42,859 bases of DNA. Origin: Rhizobium sp. Q54 (lineage in GTDB: Bacteria; Pseudomonadota; Alphaproteobacteria; Rhizobiales; Xanthobacteraceae). A program made the translations under genes and the position numbers. The notes beneath the pieces were generated by a model. That model had not been told where the DNA came from. It worked only from the letters and a program-made list of their open reading frames with translations, and did not search any database. Numbering within the stretch: the stretch's first letter is position 1; every line of letters begins with the position of its first letter. Shown in pieces: positions 9,342-18,389 of the stretch. The DNA lies in the NCBI GenBank assembly GCA_945861265.1, contig CAMAUC010000022.1:1-42859 (forward strand), written 5' to 3'.

Positions 9342-10001
9342 TTACTCGTAGGATTCGTCGTCATCCTCGACGCCAGCGCCGGCGCGTTGCGGCGCTCCGG
9401 TCGGGCGTTGCAGGAACGCCGGGTGCTGACCGGGCTCTGTCGGGTGCGGGCGAACGTCGCGCGCCGGGCGCTCGGACGGATCGCGGCCGATCTTGTTGCG
9501 CAGCGTAATGATGTCGGTGAACACGTCGGCCTGGCGGCGTAGTTCGTCGGCGACCATCGGCGGCTGGGTGGTGACGGTCGAGATCACGGTGACGCGCACG
9601 CCCTTGCGCTGCACGGCTTCGACCAGCGAGCGGAAATCGCCATCGCCGGAGAACAGCACCATGTGATCGATCGTGCCGGCGATTTCCATGGCGTCGACGG
9701 CGAGTTCGATGTCCATGTTGCCCTTGACCTTGCGGCGGCCGGTCTGATCGACGAATTCCTTGGTCGCCTTGGTGACGACCGAATAGCCGTTGTAATCGAG
9801 CCAGTCGATCAGCGGGCGGATCGACGAATATTCCTGATCCTCGATCACCGCGGTGTAATAGAACGCGCGCAGCAGATAACCGCGCGACTGGAACTCGCCG
9901 AGAAGTTTCTTGTAATCGATGTCGAAGCCGAGCGACTTGGCCGTCGCATAAAGATTGGCGCCATCAATAAACAAAGCGATTTTTTCGCCGGGCACGGTCA
10001 T
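9342..10001 (-). CDS. NYN domain (LabA/DUF88-like) protein
   Basis: The 219-residue protein has a PIN-like NYN nuclease domain over about 1-165. Acidic residues typical of the metal site are at Asp13 (FIDGAN), Asp97 (NMDIEL), Asp103 and the SGDGDF motif (Asp120, Asp122). The C-terminal 50 residues are Pro/Arg/Glu-rich and probably disordered. Family members are predicted or shown RNases; the exact target is unknown. I chose ATG at 10001, preceded by GAGAGAAC; 12 extra codons upstream are in frame. It is divergent from rpoZ and sits directly upstream of the uracil-DNA glycosylase gene. Confidence 0.88.
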   Translation of the reverse strand: MTVPGEKIALFIDGANLYATAKSLGFDIDYKKLLGEFQSRGYLLRAFYYTAVIEDQEYSSIRPLIDWLDYNGYSVVTKATKEFVDQTGRRKVKGNMDIELAVDAMEIAGTIDHMVLFSGDGDFRSLVEAVQRKGVRVTVISTVTTQPPMVADELRRQADVFTDIITLRNKIGRDPSERPARDVRPHPTEPGQHPAFLQRPTGAPQRAGAGVEDDDESYE

Positions 10002-10251
10002 GTTCGTTCTCTCACAAATCTCGCACGTTTTTATCAAATAATCCGATACCGCACAGATGCCGCGCGCGAGAAGCGCGGATGCTCGCCGTACTGGACCGCG
10101 AATTTTTAAGACCTCAAGGCGTCATCGACAAATTCAATGGCGCCCCCGCGAAATCATGCCTGAGCCGGTAATGCCCCTGTCCGGCTGGACTGCTTTGCGG
10201 TCGCAGATTGTTCGCTACCAGAGGGTTACGGCTAAACCAAGACAAAAATGC

Positions 10252-10280
10252 TTGAAATTTGGCCCGGCAGGGGATAGGTA
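10252..10280 (+). promoter_or_regulatory. candidate rpoZ promoter in the NYN-rpoZ gap
   Basis: The 326-bp divergent gap 10002-10327 holds no gene I can support. The best promoter-like match for rpoZ is TTGAAA (10252-10257) with a poor -10 (TAGGTA, 10275-10280) 17 bp away. The rpoZ ribosome-binding site AAGGAG is clear at about 10312-10317. The promoter call is weak. Confidence 0.3.
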
Positions 10281-10327
10281 CCGGATGTTCTCAAAGACAT
10301 AGTTCCACCTAAAGGAGTGACGAGCCG

Positions 10328-10717
10328 ATGGCCCGTGTCACCGTAGAAGATTGCATCGACAAGGTTGAAAACCGCTTCGATCTCGTGTTGTTGGCGAGCC
10401 ACCGGGCGCGCATGATTTCGTCGGGGTCGCAGATTACCATCGACCGCGACAATGACAAGAATCCGGTCGTCTCCCTGCGCGAAATCGCGGAAACCACCGT
10501 GTCGCCGGGCGATCTGAAGGAAGACCTGATCCATTCCTTGCAGAAATATGTCGAAGTCGACGAGCCCGAGCCCGAGGTGCCGCTGATCGGCGCCGGCGGT
10601 GTCGATGCCGACGATGCCGACGTTGTTACCTCCGACCGCATGACCGAGGAAGAGCTGCTCAAGGGCCTCGAAGGCCTGGCGCCGCCGGAAGAAGTGCCGG
10701 AAGAGGACGCCGAATAG
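10328..10717 (+). CDS. rpoZ: RNA polymerase omega subunit
   Basis: Omega helps fold and assemble the beta' subunit and forms part of a ppGpp site in proteobacterial RNA polymerase. The 129-residue protein begins [27 protein letters not shown], diagnostic of the family, followed by the acidic C-terminal extension usual in alphaproteobacteria. An AAGGAG site precedes the start. The gene is followed by two tandem terminators and then rsh, the ppGpp enzyme gene, an arrangement that recurs in many bacteria. Confidence 0.98.
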   Translation: MARVTVEDCIDKVENRFDLVLLASHRARMISSGSQITIDRDNDKNPVVSLREIAETTVSPGDLKEDLIHSLQKYVEVDEPEPEVPLIGAGGVDADDADVVTSDRMTEEELLKGLEGLAPPEEVPEEDAE

Positions 10718-10751
10718 GCGGTTCGCGTCGGCGTCGCCGATTCGGCTTTTT
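10709..10751 (+). terminator. intrinsic terminator overlapping the rpoZ stop
   Basis: Arms GCCGAAT (10709-10715) and ATTCGGC (10740-10746) pair, extended inside by GGCG/CGCC, and are followed by TTTTT at 10747-10751. The left arm includes the last two sense codons and the first base of the rpoZ stop codon. Confidence 0.7.
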
Positions 10752-10771
10752 CGTTCAAATTCGCGATCAAG

Positions 10772-10796
10772 GCCCGGCTTAACCGCCGGGCTTTTT
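10772..10796 (+). terminator. second intrinsic terminator after rpoZ
   Basis: Arms GCCCGGC (10772-10778) and GCCGGGC (10785-10791) enclose a 6-nt loop and are followed by TTTTT at 10792-10796. This is a textbook stem plus U-run, 20 bp after the first terminator. Confidence 0.88.
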
Positions 10797-10943
10797 CGTT
10801 TTGCCAAGCCTGGCGCGCCCTTTTTGTTAAGCAGCCCGGCAAACCCTTGCAGGTGTGCCTGATTGTCGTGATATCTATATAAATATGCGCCGTTTCGCGG
10901 TTTTTCGCATCCTGAAGCCCGGCGCATTCGAGGCAAGCTTGAT

Positions 10944-13277
10944 ATGATGCCGACGCGCCCCGATCTCCCGCGCATGCAGAAGCAGGCCCCGACCCGGGCC
11001 CCGCTCGAGCGCCCGGCTGGCAATCCGCCACAAGCGTCCGAAAAGGCCACCCAATCCCGCAAGCCGCAGATGATGCGGCAATACGACCTGATCGAGCGGG
11101 TGAAGGCCTATAATCCGAACACCAACGAGGCGCTGCTCAACCGCGCCTATGTCTACGCTATGAAAGCGCATGGCGATCAGCGGCGCGCCTCGGGCGATCC
11201 GTATTTTTCGCACCCGATCGAGGTGGCGGCGATCCTCACCGATCTCAAGCTCGACGATTCGACGATCGCCGCCGCGCTTTTGCATGACACGATTGAGGAC
11301 ACCGCGGCCACGCGCGCCGAGATCGACCAGCTTTTCGGACCCGACATCGGCGTTCTGGTGGAGGGCCTGACCAAGCTCAAGAAGCTCGATCTGGTGACCA
11401 AGGAAGCCAAGCAGGCGGAAAACCTGCGCAAGCTGTTGCTGGCGATTGCCGACGACGTGCGCGTGCTGCTGGTCAAGCTCGCCGACCGCCTGCACAACAT
11501 GCGCACGCTCGACTACATGCCGGCGGCGGCGCGCAAGCGCACCGCCGAAGAGACGCTGGAAATCTATGCGCCGCTCGCCGGCCGCATGGGCATGCACGAG
11601 ATGCGCGAGGAACTCGACGATCTGGCGTTTCGCGAACTTTATCCCGATGCCTATCAGGTGGTGACGGCGCGGCTCGCCGCGCTTGCCGACCGCAACGTGC
11701 AATTGATTTCCGAGATCGAACAGCAGCTCACCCGGAAACTCGCCGACCGCGGCATTCAGGCGCGCGTCGTCGGCCGCGCCAAGCGTGCTTATTCGATTTG
11801 GCGCAAGATGGAGCGCAAGTCGGTCGGCTTTGAGCAATTGTCCGACATTTTCGGTTTCCGCGTTCTCGTCAATACGCCTGGCGATTGCTATCAGGCGCTC
11901 GGCATCGTGCACACGACCTGGCCGATGGTGCCGGGGCGGTTCAAGGATTACATCTCGACGCCGAAGGCCAACGAATATCATTCGCTGCACACCACGGTGA
12001 TCGGGCCGGGCAAGCAGCGCGTCGAACTGCAGATCCGCACCTTCGAGATGCACGAGATCGCCGAATACGGCATCGCCGCGCATGCGCTGTACAAGGACGG
12101 CGTCGGCTCGCCGACCGAATTGCTGTCGCGCGAGTCGACGGCCTATGCCTGGCTGCGCCGCACCATCGAATTGCTGGCGGAAGGCTCCAACCCGGAAGAA
12201 TTCCTCGAGCATACCAAGCTCGAGCTGTTCCACGACCAGGTGTTCTGCTTCTCGCCGAAGGGAAAATTGATCGCACTGCCGCGCAAGGCGACGCCGATCG
12301 ATTTTGCCTATGCGGTGCATACCGATGTCGGCAACACAGCGGTCGGCTGCAAAATCAACGGCAAGATCGCACCTTTGACGTCCGAACTCGGCAACGGCGA
12401 CGAAGTCGAAATCCTGGTCTCGAAAGCCCAGCTGGCGCCGCCGGCGGCCTGGGAATCCATCGTCGTCACCGGCAAGGCGCGCGCGGCGATCAGACGCGCG
12501 ACTCGCACCGCGGTGCGCGTGCAATATGCCGGTCTCGGCCGGCGCATTGTTGAGCGGCTGTTTCAGCGCGCCAAGATGGCCTATTCAGACGAGAAGCTGA
12601 CCGGCGCATTGCCGCGTCTGGCGCGGTCGTCACTGGAAGAAGTGATGGCCGCGGTCGGCCGCAGCGAATTGAAGGCCTCCGACGTCGCGCGCGCGATGTA
12701 TCCCGACTACAAGGAAGAGCGCGCCGCCGCGATGGCGGTGAAGCCGAAATCGGAAAGCGGCTGGTTCGGCCTGAAGAAGCTTACGTCGGTGAAGTTCAAG
12801 GTGCCGGGCGGCGAGACGGTCGGGCCGGCTATCCCGATCCGCGGCATCAATGGCGACCTGCCGGTGCGTTTTGCGCCGGACGGCGGCGCGGTGCCGGGCG
12901 ACCGCATCGTCGGCATCGTCTCGCCCGGCGAGGGCATCACTATTTATCCGATCCAGTCGGCGGCGCTCGCCGAATTCGAGGACAAGCCGGAGCACTGGCT
13001 CGATGTGCGCTGGGACTGGGAGGAAAGCACGCCGCGGCGCTTTCCGGCGCGCATCTCGGTGCAGTCGGCGAATGAGCCGGGTTCGCTGGCGCAAATTACC
13101 CAGGTCATCGCCGAACATGACGGCAATATCGACAACATCAACATGGCGCGCCGCGCGCCGGACTTCACGGATCTCACCATCGATCTCGAAGTCTATGACC
13201 TCAAGCATCTCACCGATATTATCGCGCAGCTTCGCGCCAAGCCGATGGTGGCGAAAGTGGAGCGGGTGAATGGGTAA
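10944..13277 (+). CDS. rsh: bifunctional (p)ppGpp synthetase/hydrolase (RelA/SpoT homologue)
   Basis: This is the single long RSH enzyme that makes and degrades (p)ppGpp in alphaproteobacteria. In order it has an HD hydrolase domain (HP...ALLHDTIED, His114-Asp115 in this numbering), a synthetase domain ([11 protein letters not shown], then YHSLHTTV), a TGS domain ([12 protein letters not shown]), a helical linker and a C-terminal ACT domain. Both catalytic halves look intact. Relatives usually start at the MMRQYDL stretch, which here corresponds to ATG 11070 or 11073. The first 42 residues from ATG 10944 are Pro/Arg-rich and may not be translated. The 3' end overlaps pdxJ by 8 bp. Confidence 0.95.
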   Translation: MMPTRPDLPRMQKQAPTRAPLERPAGNPPQASEKATQSRKPQMMRQYDLIERVKAYNPNTNEALLNRAYVYAMKAHGDQRRASGDPYFSHPIEVAAILTDLKLDDSTIAAALLHDTIEDTAATRAEIDQLFGPDIGVLVEGLTKLKKLDLVTKEAKQAENLRKLLLAIADDVRVLLVKLADRLHNMRTLDYMPAAARKRTAEETLEIYAPLAGRMGMHEMREELDDLAFRELYPDAYQVVTARLAALADRNVQLISEIEQQLTRKLADRGIQARVVGRAKRAYSIWRKMERKSVGFEQLSDIFGFRVLVNTPGDCYQALGIVHTTWPMVPGRFKDYISTPKANEYHSLHTTVIGPGKQRVELQIRTFEMHEIAEYGIAAHALYKDGVGSPTELLSRESTAYAWLRRTIELLAEGSNPEEFLEHTKLELFHDQVFCFSPKGKLIALPRKATPIDFAYAVHTDVGNTAVGCKINGKIAPLTSELGNGDEVEILVSKAQLAPPAAWESIVVTGKARAAIRRATRTAVRVQYAGLGRRIVERLFQRAKMAYSDEKLTGALPRLARSSLEEVMAAVGRSELKASDVARAMYPDYKEERAAAMAVKPKSESGWFGLKKLTSVKFKVPGGETVGPAIPIRGINGDLPVRFAPDGGAVPGDRIVGIVSPGEGITIYPIQSAALAEFEDKPEHWLDVRWDWEESTPRRFPARISVQSANEPGSLAQITQVIAEHDGNIDNINMARRAPDFTDLTIDLEVYDLKHLTDIIAQLRAKPMVAKVERVNG

Positions 13278-14019
13278 CCCACTCAGGCTCGGCGTCAATG
13301 TCGATCACGTCGCCACCGTGCGCAATGCGCGCGGCGGGCTGCTGCCCGATCCGGTGCGCGCCGCCAAACTGGCGATCGTCGCAGGCGCCGACGGCATCAC
13401 CGCGCATTTGCGCGAGGACCGCCGCCACATACGCGACGACGATATCGCGCGGCTGAAAGCTGAGATCGACAAGCCATTGAATTTCGAGATGGCGGCGACC
13501 GACGAAATGGTCGGCATCGCGTTGAAGACGCGACCGCATGCCTGCTGCCTCGTGCCGGAGAAGCGCAGCGAACGCACCACCGAAGGCGGGCTTGATGCCG
13601 CCGGTCAGCAGACCGCGCTCAAGCCGGCGGTGCACGCGCTCAAGCATGCCGGCATTCGCGTCTCGCTGTTCATCGCCGCGCAAGCGAGCCAGATCGAAGC
13701 GGCGGCGGCTTTGGGCGCTGACATTGTCGAAATCCACACCGGCGCCTGGTGCGACGCTTTGGCCGAGGGCCAGACGGCGAAGGCGAGCGCCGAATGGAAA
13801 CAGATCGTCGCCGGCGCCGCGCTGGCCGACAGCCTTGGTCTTGAAGTGCACGCCGGCCACGGTCTGGATTATGCGAGCGCCGAGGAGATCGCCGCGCTGC
13901 CGCAGATCGTCGAACTCAATATCGGACATTTCCTGATCGGCGAGTCCATTTTCGAGGGCTTGCCGGAAACGGTGAAATTCATGCGCGCGGCGATGGCGCG
14001 GGGGCGTAAGCGCGCATGA
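13270..14019 (+). CDS. pdxJ: pyridoxine 5'-phosphate synthase
   Basis: It condenses 1-deoxyxylulose 5-phosphate with 3-amino-2-oxopropyl phosphate to make pyridoxine 5'-phosphate (vitamin B6, DXP-dependent route). The 249-residue TIM barrel shows [16 protein letters not shown] at the N-terminus, [16 protein letters not shown], and the phosphate loop VHAGHGLDY near residue 195. The start overlaps the end of rsh (ATG inside the last codons), indicating translational coupling, and it is 17 bp before acpS. Confidence 0.97.
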   Translation: MGNPLRLGVNVDHVATVRNARGGLLPDPVRAAKLAIVAGADGITAHLREDRRHIRDDDIARLKAEIDKPLNFEMAATDEMVGIALKTRPHACCLVPEKRSERTTEGGLDAAGQQTALKPAVHALKHAGIRVSLFIAAQASQIEAAAALGADIVEIHTGAWCDALAEGQTAKASAEWKQIVAGAALADSLGLEVHAGHGLDYASAEEIAALPQIVELNIGHFLIGESIFEGLPETVKFMRAAMARGRKRA

Positions 14020-14036
14020 TCGCGAAGATATAAGTC

Positions 14037-14468
14037 ATGATCATCGGTCTCGGCTCCGATCTGTGTGACGTGCGCCGCATCGCCAAAACGATCGAACGGC
14101 ATGGCGAACGGTTCCTCAATCGCATCTTCACGCCGGCCGAGCGCGCCAAGGCGAACCGACGCGCCAATGTCGCGGAAACCTATGCCAAGCGCTTCGCTGC
14201 CAAGGAGGCCTGCTCGAAAGCGCTCGGCACCGGCATGCGCGCCGGCGTGTTCTGGCGCGACATGGGGGTGGTCAATCTGCCGTCAGGGCGCCCGACCATG
14301 AAGCTGACCGGCGGGGCGTTGAAACGCCTGCAATCCATGCTGCCGCCCGGCCACGAGGCCCGCATCGACGTGTCGCTGACCGACGAGGGCCCGCTGGCCC
14401 AGGCGATCGTTATCATCTCCGCATTGCCGCTGACCATGGTCGGCAATACGCCGGCTAAAAGCGATTAA
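14037..14468 (+). CDS. acpS: holo-[acyl-carrier-protein] synthase
   Basis: It transfers 4'-phosphopantetheine from CoA to apo-ACP, switching on fatty-acid synthesis. It has 143 residues. The opening [15 protein letters not shown] contains the metal-binding Asp, and [17 protein letters not shown] contains the catalytic Glu of the family's FAAKEA motif. It lies in the pdxJ-acpS-lepB-rnc-era run. Confidence 0.97.
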   Translation: MIIGLGSDLCDVRRIAKTIERHGERFLNRIFTPAERAKANRRANVAETYAKRFAAKEACSKALGTGMRAGVFWRDMGVVNLPSGRPTMKLTGGALKRLQSMLPPGHEARIDVSLTDEGPLAQAIVIISALPLTMVGNTPAKSD

Positions 14469-14476
14469 ATCCAGAT

Positions 14477-14500
14477 TTGACAACGACTTATTCAGTCGTT
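14477..14500 (+). promoter_or_regulatory. consensus -35 overlapping an inverted repeat before lepB
   Basis: TTGACA at 14477-14482 matches the consensus -35 element perfectly. It overlaps a perfect inverted repeat AACGACT (14482-14488) / AGTCGTT (14494-14500). No good -10 is seen 16-18 bp downstream. It may give lepB-rnc-era its own promoter with an operator, or be a weak transcript-end hairpin of acpS. Confidence 0.3.
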
Positions 14501-14596
14501 TCGCTGATCTTCATTGCACCGCGCGGACCTTCCCGCTACAAGACCGGCGGGGCGACGATGTCGGCTTTTTTGACGACATATCAGGACGAAAGGCCG

Positions 14597-15352
14597 ATGA
14601 GCGTGACATCCGGTACCAAGCGGAAAGAGGGCGGCGTCGGCGAGACGATCCGCGTGATTTTTCATGCGTTGATCATCGCTCTGGTGATCCGCACGTTCCT
14701 GTTCCAGCCTTTCAATATTCCGTCCGGATCGATGAAGGCAACGCTGCTGGTCGGCGATTACTTGTTCGTGTCGAAATATTCTTACGGCTACAGCCAGTTC
14801 TCGCTGCCTCTGTCGCTGCCGATTTTCTCCGGTCGCATTCCCGGCGGCTATTTGCCCGAGCGCGGCGACGTCGTCGTGTTCCGCCTGCCGAAGGATACCT
14901 CGACCGATTACATCAAGCGCGTGATGGGATTGCCCGGCGACAAGATTCAGGTCACCGACGGCGTCGTCTCGATCAACGGCGTGCCGGTGAAACACCAACG
15001 CATCGCCGACTATATCGAGACCGAGGAGACCGGGCACGACACGCCGGTCAAGCGCTGGAAGGACACGCTGCCGAACGGCGTCACGCACGAGACGCTCGAT
15101 CTGGTCGATAACGGCTTTGCCGACAATACCCAGGTCTATACGGTGCCGGCCGATCATTATTTCATGATGGGCGACAACCGCGACAACTCGACCGACAGCC
15201 GTTTCAGTCAGGTCGGTTTCGTGCCGTTCGAGAATATCGTCGGCAAGGCGCAGATCATCTTTTTCTCGGTCTACGAAGGCAGCCAGGCTTGGCAATTCTG
15301 GCGCTGGCCGTTCTCGGTGCGCTGGAACAGACTGTTCACGATTGTCCGATGA
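14597..15352 (+). CDS. lepB: signal peptidase I
   Basis: This inner-membrane serine protease cleaves signal peptides of exported proteins. The 251-residue form has one N-terminal membrane segment (about 18-36, VIFHALIIALVIRTFLF), nucleophile Ser45 in PSGSMKATL and general-base Lys107 in DYIKRVMGLPGDKI; the GDNRDNSTDSR box follows near residue 195. I chose ATG 14597 with GGACGAAAGG upstream. ATG 14558 and TTG 14477 are in frame but add atypical sequence. It overlaps rnc by 4 bp (ATGA). Confidence 0.95.
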   Translation: MSVTSGTKRKEGGVGETIRVIFHALIIALVIRTFLFQPFNIPSGSMKATLLVGDYLFVSKYSYGYSQFSLPLSLPIFSGRIPGGYLPERGDVVVFRLPKDTSTDYIKRVMGLPGDKIQVTDGVVSINGVPVKHQRIADYIETEETGHDTPVKRWKDTLPNGVTHETLDLVDNGFADNTQVYTVPADHYFMMGDNRDNSTDSRFSQVGFVPFENIVGKAQIIFFSVYEGSQAWQFWRWPFSVRWNRLFTIVR

Positions 15353-16071
15353 GCCGTAGTAAGGTCAAAGACCGCGCCGCGCTCGAAGAAAGGATCGGTT
15401 ACAGTTTCGCCGACAAGGCGTTGCTGGAACGCGCCTTGACACACATCTCGGCTTTGTCGGGCGGTCCGCAAAACCGCGTGTCCAGTTATCAGCGTCTGGA
15501 ATTCCTCGGCGATCACGTGCTCGGTCTGGTGATATCCGACATGCTCTATCGCGCATTCCCGAAGGCGAACGAGGGCGAGCTGTCGCGCCGGCTCGCCGAT
15601 CTGGTGCGCAAGGAAACCTGCGCCGAGGTCGGCAAGGAAATGGATCTGGGGCCGGCGCTGCGCCTCGGCAATTCGGAATCGCATGCCGGCGGTCGACTGC
15701 GCACCACCATTCTTGCCGATGCCTGCGAGGGCCTGGTTGGCGCGGTGTTCATCGATGGCGGCTACGCCGCCGCCGACGCGCTGGTGTCGAAGTTCTGGAT
15801 GGAGCGCATGATCAAGACCGTGCGTCCGTTGCGCGACGCCAAGACCATGTTACAGGAATGGGCGCAGGCGCGCGGCCTGCCGACACCGGCCTACAAGGAA
15901 CTGGCGCGCACCGGTCCGCATCACGATCCTGTTTTTAAAGTCGCCGTGGTGCTGCCCGACCGGCCGCAGGCCGAAGGCACCGGGGCTTCCAAGCGCGCCG
16001 CGGAGCAGGCCGCTGCGCTGGCCATGTTGACCAGCGTCGGCGTGAAACCGGATAAAATAGATGCCCGATAA
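15349..16071 (+). CDS. rnc: ribonuclease III
   Basis: It is a double-strand-specific endoribonuclease for rRNA and mRNA processing. The 240-residue protein has a catalytic domain with RLEFLGD (Glu51, Asp55) and DACEGLVGA (Asp124, Glu127), then a C-terminal double-stranded RNA-binding domain (about 165-235). The residue matching E. coli Glu38 is Gln48 here (YQRLEF instead of NERLEF); the core metal ligands are kept. The start codon overlaps the lepB stop (ATGA) and the end overlaps era by 11 bp, so the three genes are translationally coupled. Confidence 0.97.
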   Translation: MSRSKVKDRAALEERIGYSFADKALLERALTHISALSGGPQNRVSSYQRLEFLGDHVLGLVISDMLYRAFPKANEGELSRRLADLVRKETCAEVGKEMDLGPALRLGNSESHAGGRLRTTILADACEGLVGAVFIDGGYAAADALVSKFWMERMIKTVRPLRDAKTMLQEWAQARGLPTPAYKELARTGPHHDPVFKVAVVLPDRPQAEGTGASKRAAEQAAALAMLTSVGVKPDKIDAR

Positions 16072-16999
16072 AAATGCGGCCGATCTGAAGACACCGGTGG
16101 GCGCCGATACCCGCTGCGGCTTCGTCGCGCTGATCGGCGCGCCCAATGCCGGCAAGTCGACGTTGCTCAACGCGCTGGTCGGCTCCAAGGTCACAATCGT
16201 CTCGCACAAGGTGCAGACGACGCGGGCGCTCATTCGCGGCATCGCCGTCGATGGCCAATCGCAGATCATCTTCGTCGATACGCCGGGCATATTCGCGCCC
16301 AAACGAAGACTCGACCGCGCCATGGTGACGACGGCCTGGAGCGGCGCGCACGAGGCCGATCTGGTCGGCGTGATGATCGATGCGCGTAAAGGGATTGACG
16401 AGGAGGCGGAGTCGCTGCTGGAGCGGCTCGCCGAAGTGAAGACGCGTAGAATCCTGATCCTCAACAAGATCGATCTGGTGCCGCGCGACAAGCTATTGAC
16501 GCTGACCAAAATCGCCAATGAAAATGCCAAATTCGAGGCCACCTTCATGATTTCGGCGATGACCGGCGACGGCTGCCACGATCTGAAAACATGGCTGGCC
16601 GAGCGCATGCCGCTGAGCCCCTGGCTCTATCCGGCCGACCAGATGTCGGACGCGCCGATGCGGCAGTTGGCTGCCGAGATCACCCGCGAGAAACTATTCG
16701 AGCGCCTGCATCAGGAACTGCCGTACCACTCGACGGTCGAAACCGAGAGCTGGAAGGAACTGCGCAACGGCGAGACCCGCATCGAGCAGACGATCTATGT
16801 CGAACGCGAAAGCCAGCGCAAGATCGTCATCGGCAAAGGCGGCCAGACGCTCAAGGCAATCGGCGAAAGCGCGCGGCGCGAGATCAACGACATCGTCGAG
16901 CACAAGGTGCACCTTTTCCTTTTCGTCAAGGTGCGCGAGGGCTGGGGCGACGACCCGGAACGCTACCGCGCCATGGGGCTGGAGTTTCCCAAAGAGTAA
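16061..16999 (+). CDS. era: GTPase Era
   Basis: It is an essential GTPase that binds the 3' end of 16S rRNA during 30S maturation. The 312-residue protein has G1 GAPNAGKS, the G2 region with VQTTR, G3 DTPGIF, G4 NKIDL and G5 SAM, then a C-terminal KH domain with RKIVIGKGGQTLKAIG. Its start lies inside the 3' end of rnc (11-bp overlap), the usual rnc-era pairing. Confidence 0.98.
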   Translation: MPDKNAADLKTPVGADTRCGFVALIGAPNAGKSTLLNALVGSKVTIVSHKVQTTRALIRGIAVDGQSQIIFVDTPGIFAPKRRLDRAMVTTAWSGAHEADLVGVMIDARKGIDEEAESLLERLAEVKTRRILILNKIDLVPRDKLLTLTKIANENAKFEATFMISAMTGDGCHDLKTWLAERMPLSPWLYPADQMSDAPMRQLAAEITREKLFERLHQELPYHSTVETESWKELRNGETRIEQTIYVERESQRKIVIGKGGQTLKAIGESARREINDIVEHKVHLFLFVKVREGWGDDPERYRAMGLEFPKE

Positions 17000-17034
17000 T
17001 GCGCGACCCGGCGCGATTCTGCTAAACTGATTCC

Positions 17035-17769
17035 ATGCAATGGACCGATGAAGGCATCGTGATTGGCGTGCGGCGGCACGGGGAGGCGAGCGCCATCCTC
17101 GAACTGATGACGCGCGAGCACGGGCGCCATCTCGGCATGGTGCGCGGCGGCTTTGGTACGCGCATGAAGCCGATCCTGCAGACCGGCAATTCCGTCAGCG
17201 CCATGTGGCGGGCGCGGCTCGACGAACATCTCGGCAATTACACCATCGAGCCGATGCGGCAACGGGCGTCAAACTTTTTTGGCGCGTCGCACGCGATCTA
17301 CGGCGTCACGCACCTGGCGGCTTTGATGCGGCTTTTGCCGGAGCGCGATCCGCATGAGGGGCTGTACAATATCTTTCAGCAGATCCTCGACCGGCTCGAA
17401 GACGCCGTCTGGGCGGCGCCGATAGTGGCGCGTTTTGAACTGCTGATCCTGACCGAACTCGGCTTCGGTCTCGATCTCGAGCAATGCGCCGCGACCGGCG
17501 AGACCGGCGATCTCATCTATGTCTCGCCGAAATCGGGTCGGGCGGTGTCGCGTCTGGCCGGCGCGCCCTATGCCGACCGCATGCTGCGGCTGCCGGCTTT
17601 TCTGCGTGACGAGGTCGGCGAGCCGCAAGGGCGCGATCTCGAAGATGGCTTCGCGCTCACTGGGTTCTTCCTGTCGCGCCATGTGCTGGAGCCGCGCGGA
17701 CAGGTGTTCGCCGACGAGCGCATGCATTTCATCGCCGCGCTGACCCGGGCGCTGCCGAACGTCGCTTAA
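17035..17769 (+). CDS. recO: DNA repair protein RecO
   Basis: It is the recombination mediator of the RecFOR pathway, which loads RecA on SSB-coated single-stranded DNA. The 244-residue protein has an N-terminal OB fold ([31 protein letters not shown]) and an alpha-helical C-terminal part. The four-cysteine zinc cluster seen in some RecO proteins is absent. It sits 35 bp after era, closing the rsh-recO run. Confidence 0.95.
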   Translation: MQWTDEGIVIGVRRHGEASAILELMTREHGRHLGMVRGGFGTRMKPILQTGNSVSAMWRARLDEHLGNYTIEPMRQRASNFFGASHAIYGVTHLAALMRLLPERDPHEGLYNIFQQILDRLEDAVWAAPIVARFELLILTELGFGLDLEQCAATGETGDLIYVSPKSGRAVSRLAGAPYADRMLRLPAFLRDEVGEPQGRDLEDGFALTGFFLSRHVLEPRGQVFADERMHFIAALTRALPNVA

Positions 17770-17797
17770 GCCAAGTCTGCTGTGAGGCACAAAAGAA

Positions 17798-17826
17798 AAC
17801 CGGCCCGGCTTTTGGCCGGACCGGTT
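17798..17826 (-). terminator. intrinsic terminator of the small secreted-protein gene
   Basis: Read on the minus strand, AACCGG-(mismatch)-CCGGC pairs with its complement around a short A-rich loop (17798-17826), followed by TTTTCTTTT. It lies 22 bp after the stop of the 77-residue gene and between the two convergent genes, so it may also help end recO transcription. Confidence 0.8.
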
Positions 17827-17847
17827 GAACGTTGGAAGCGGAACCGA

Positions 17848-18081
17848 CTACCAGCGGCCGCGGCAGACGCGCTCGATGTGGCAGCGGCGGCCATAGGGGC
17901 CACGGCGGCAGACGCGGATCGAACGGCAGTTACGGCGGCCACGATAGTACTGAACGTCTTGGAGCAAGCCGCCTTCAACGGCGGACGACGAAAGACCCGA
18001 GATCGGCGCTGCGTTCGCCGCCGGGATGCCGGCCAGACCGATGCCGAGGCCCATCAGGGCCGACAGAATAATCATTCGCAT
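17848..18081 (-). CDS. small secreted Cys/Arg-rich protein
   Basis: This 77-residue protein has a clear signal peptide (about 1-25, ending AANAAP) and a mature part of about 52 residues that is rich in arginine. Four cysteines (52, 58, 67, 73) are spaced C-x5-C-x8-C-x5-C, with the RVCR motif repeated. Function is unknown; similar short exported Arg/Cys proteins are common as hypotheticals in Bradyrhizobium-type genomes. A ribosome-binding GGAGGAAA lies just upstream and a strong terminator downstream, both supporting a real gene. Confidence 0.8.
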   Translation of the reverse strand: MRMIILSALMGLGIGLAGIPAANAAPISGLSSSAVEGGLLQDVQYYRGRRNCRSIRVCRRGPYGRRCHIERVCRGRW

Positions 18082-18389
18082 GTGTGTTTCCTCCAGTTAG
18101 GGTTTTAGCGGTGCACGGATCGGAACTGATCCGCAAGACTCAAAAACCCATCATTGATTGCCGTCAAATCTAGCCGAAAACCGGTTCGCGGCGGTACCGG
18201 TTGTCGCGTCGTCACCAGAAATCTTGTCGATATAATGAACATAACTCATACCCGGCGACGTCTCAGTGACGCGCAGGGCCAACGCGACCGACCCTGCTAA
18301 GTTCACAGAATATCGGACAAATTTGGAAGATTTGCTGGCCGGCTCGTTCATCGCTTGTTCATCGTCAATCCGCGCAGTAGCACTCCAGA
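18082..18389. other. intergenic region before parC
   Basis: This 308-bp gap separates the divergent small secreted-protein gene and parC. I see no RNA gene or repeat in it. An open frame of 66 codons on the minus strand (18151-18351) has no recognisable features and is not called. Promoters for both flanking genes must lie here, but no convincing -35/-10 pair stands out. Confidence 0.6.

Noticed and set aside
10875-12524. A 549-codon open frame on the minus strand opposite rsh
   Set aside because: Its composition is typical of an antisense shadow (Arg/His/Leu-rich) and it covers a clearly conserved RelA/SpoT gene on the other strand.
18151-18351. A 66-codon minus-strand frame between the small secreted-protein gene and parC
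   Set aside because: There is no ribosome-binding site of note, no signal or domain, and no independent evidence; it is noted only as part of the intergenic description.
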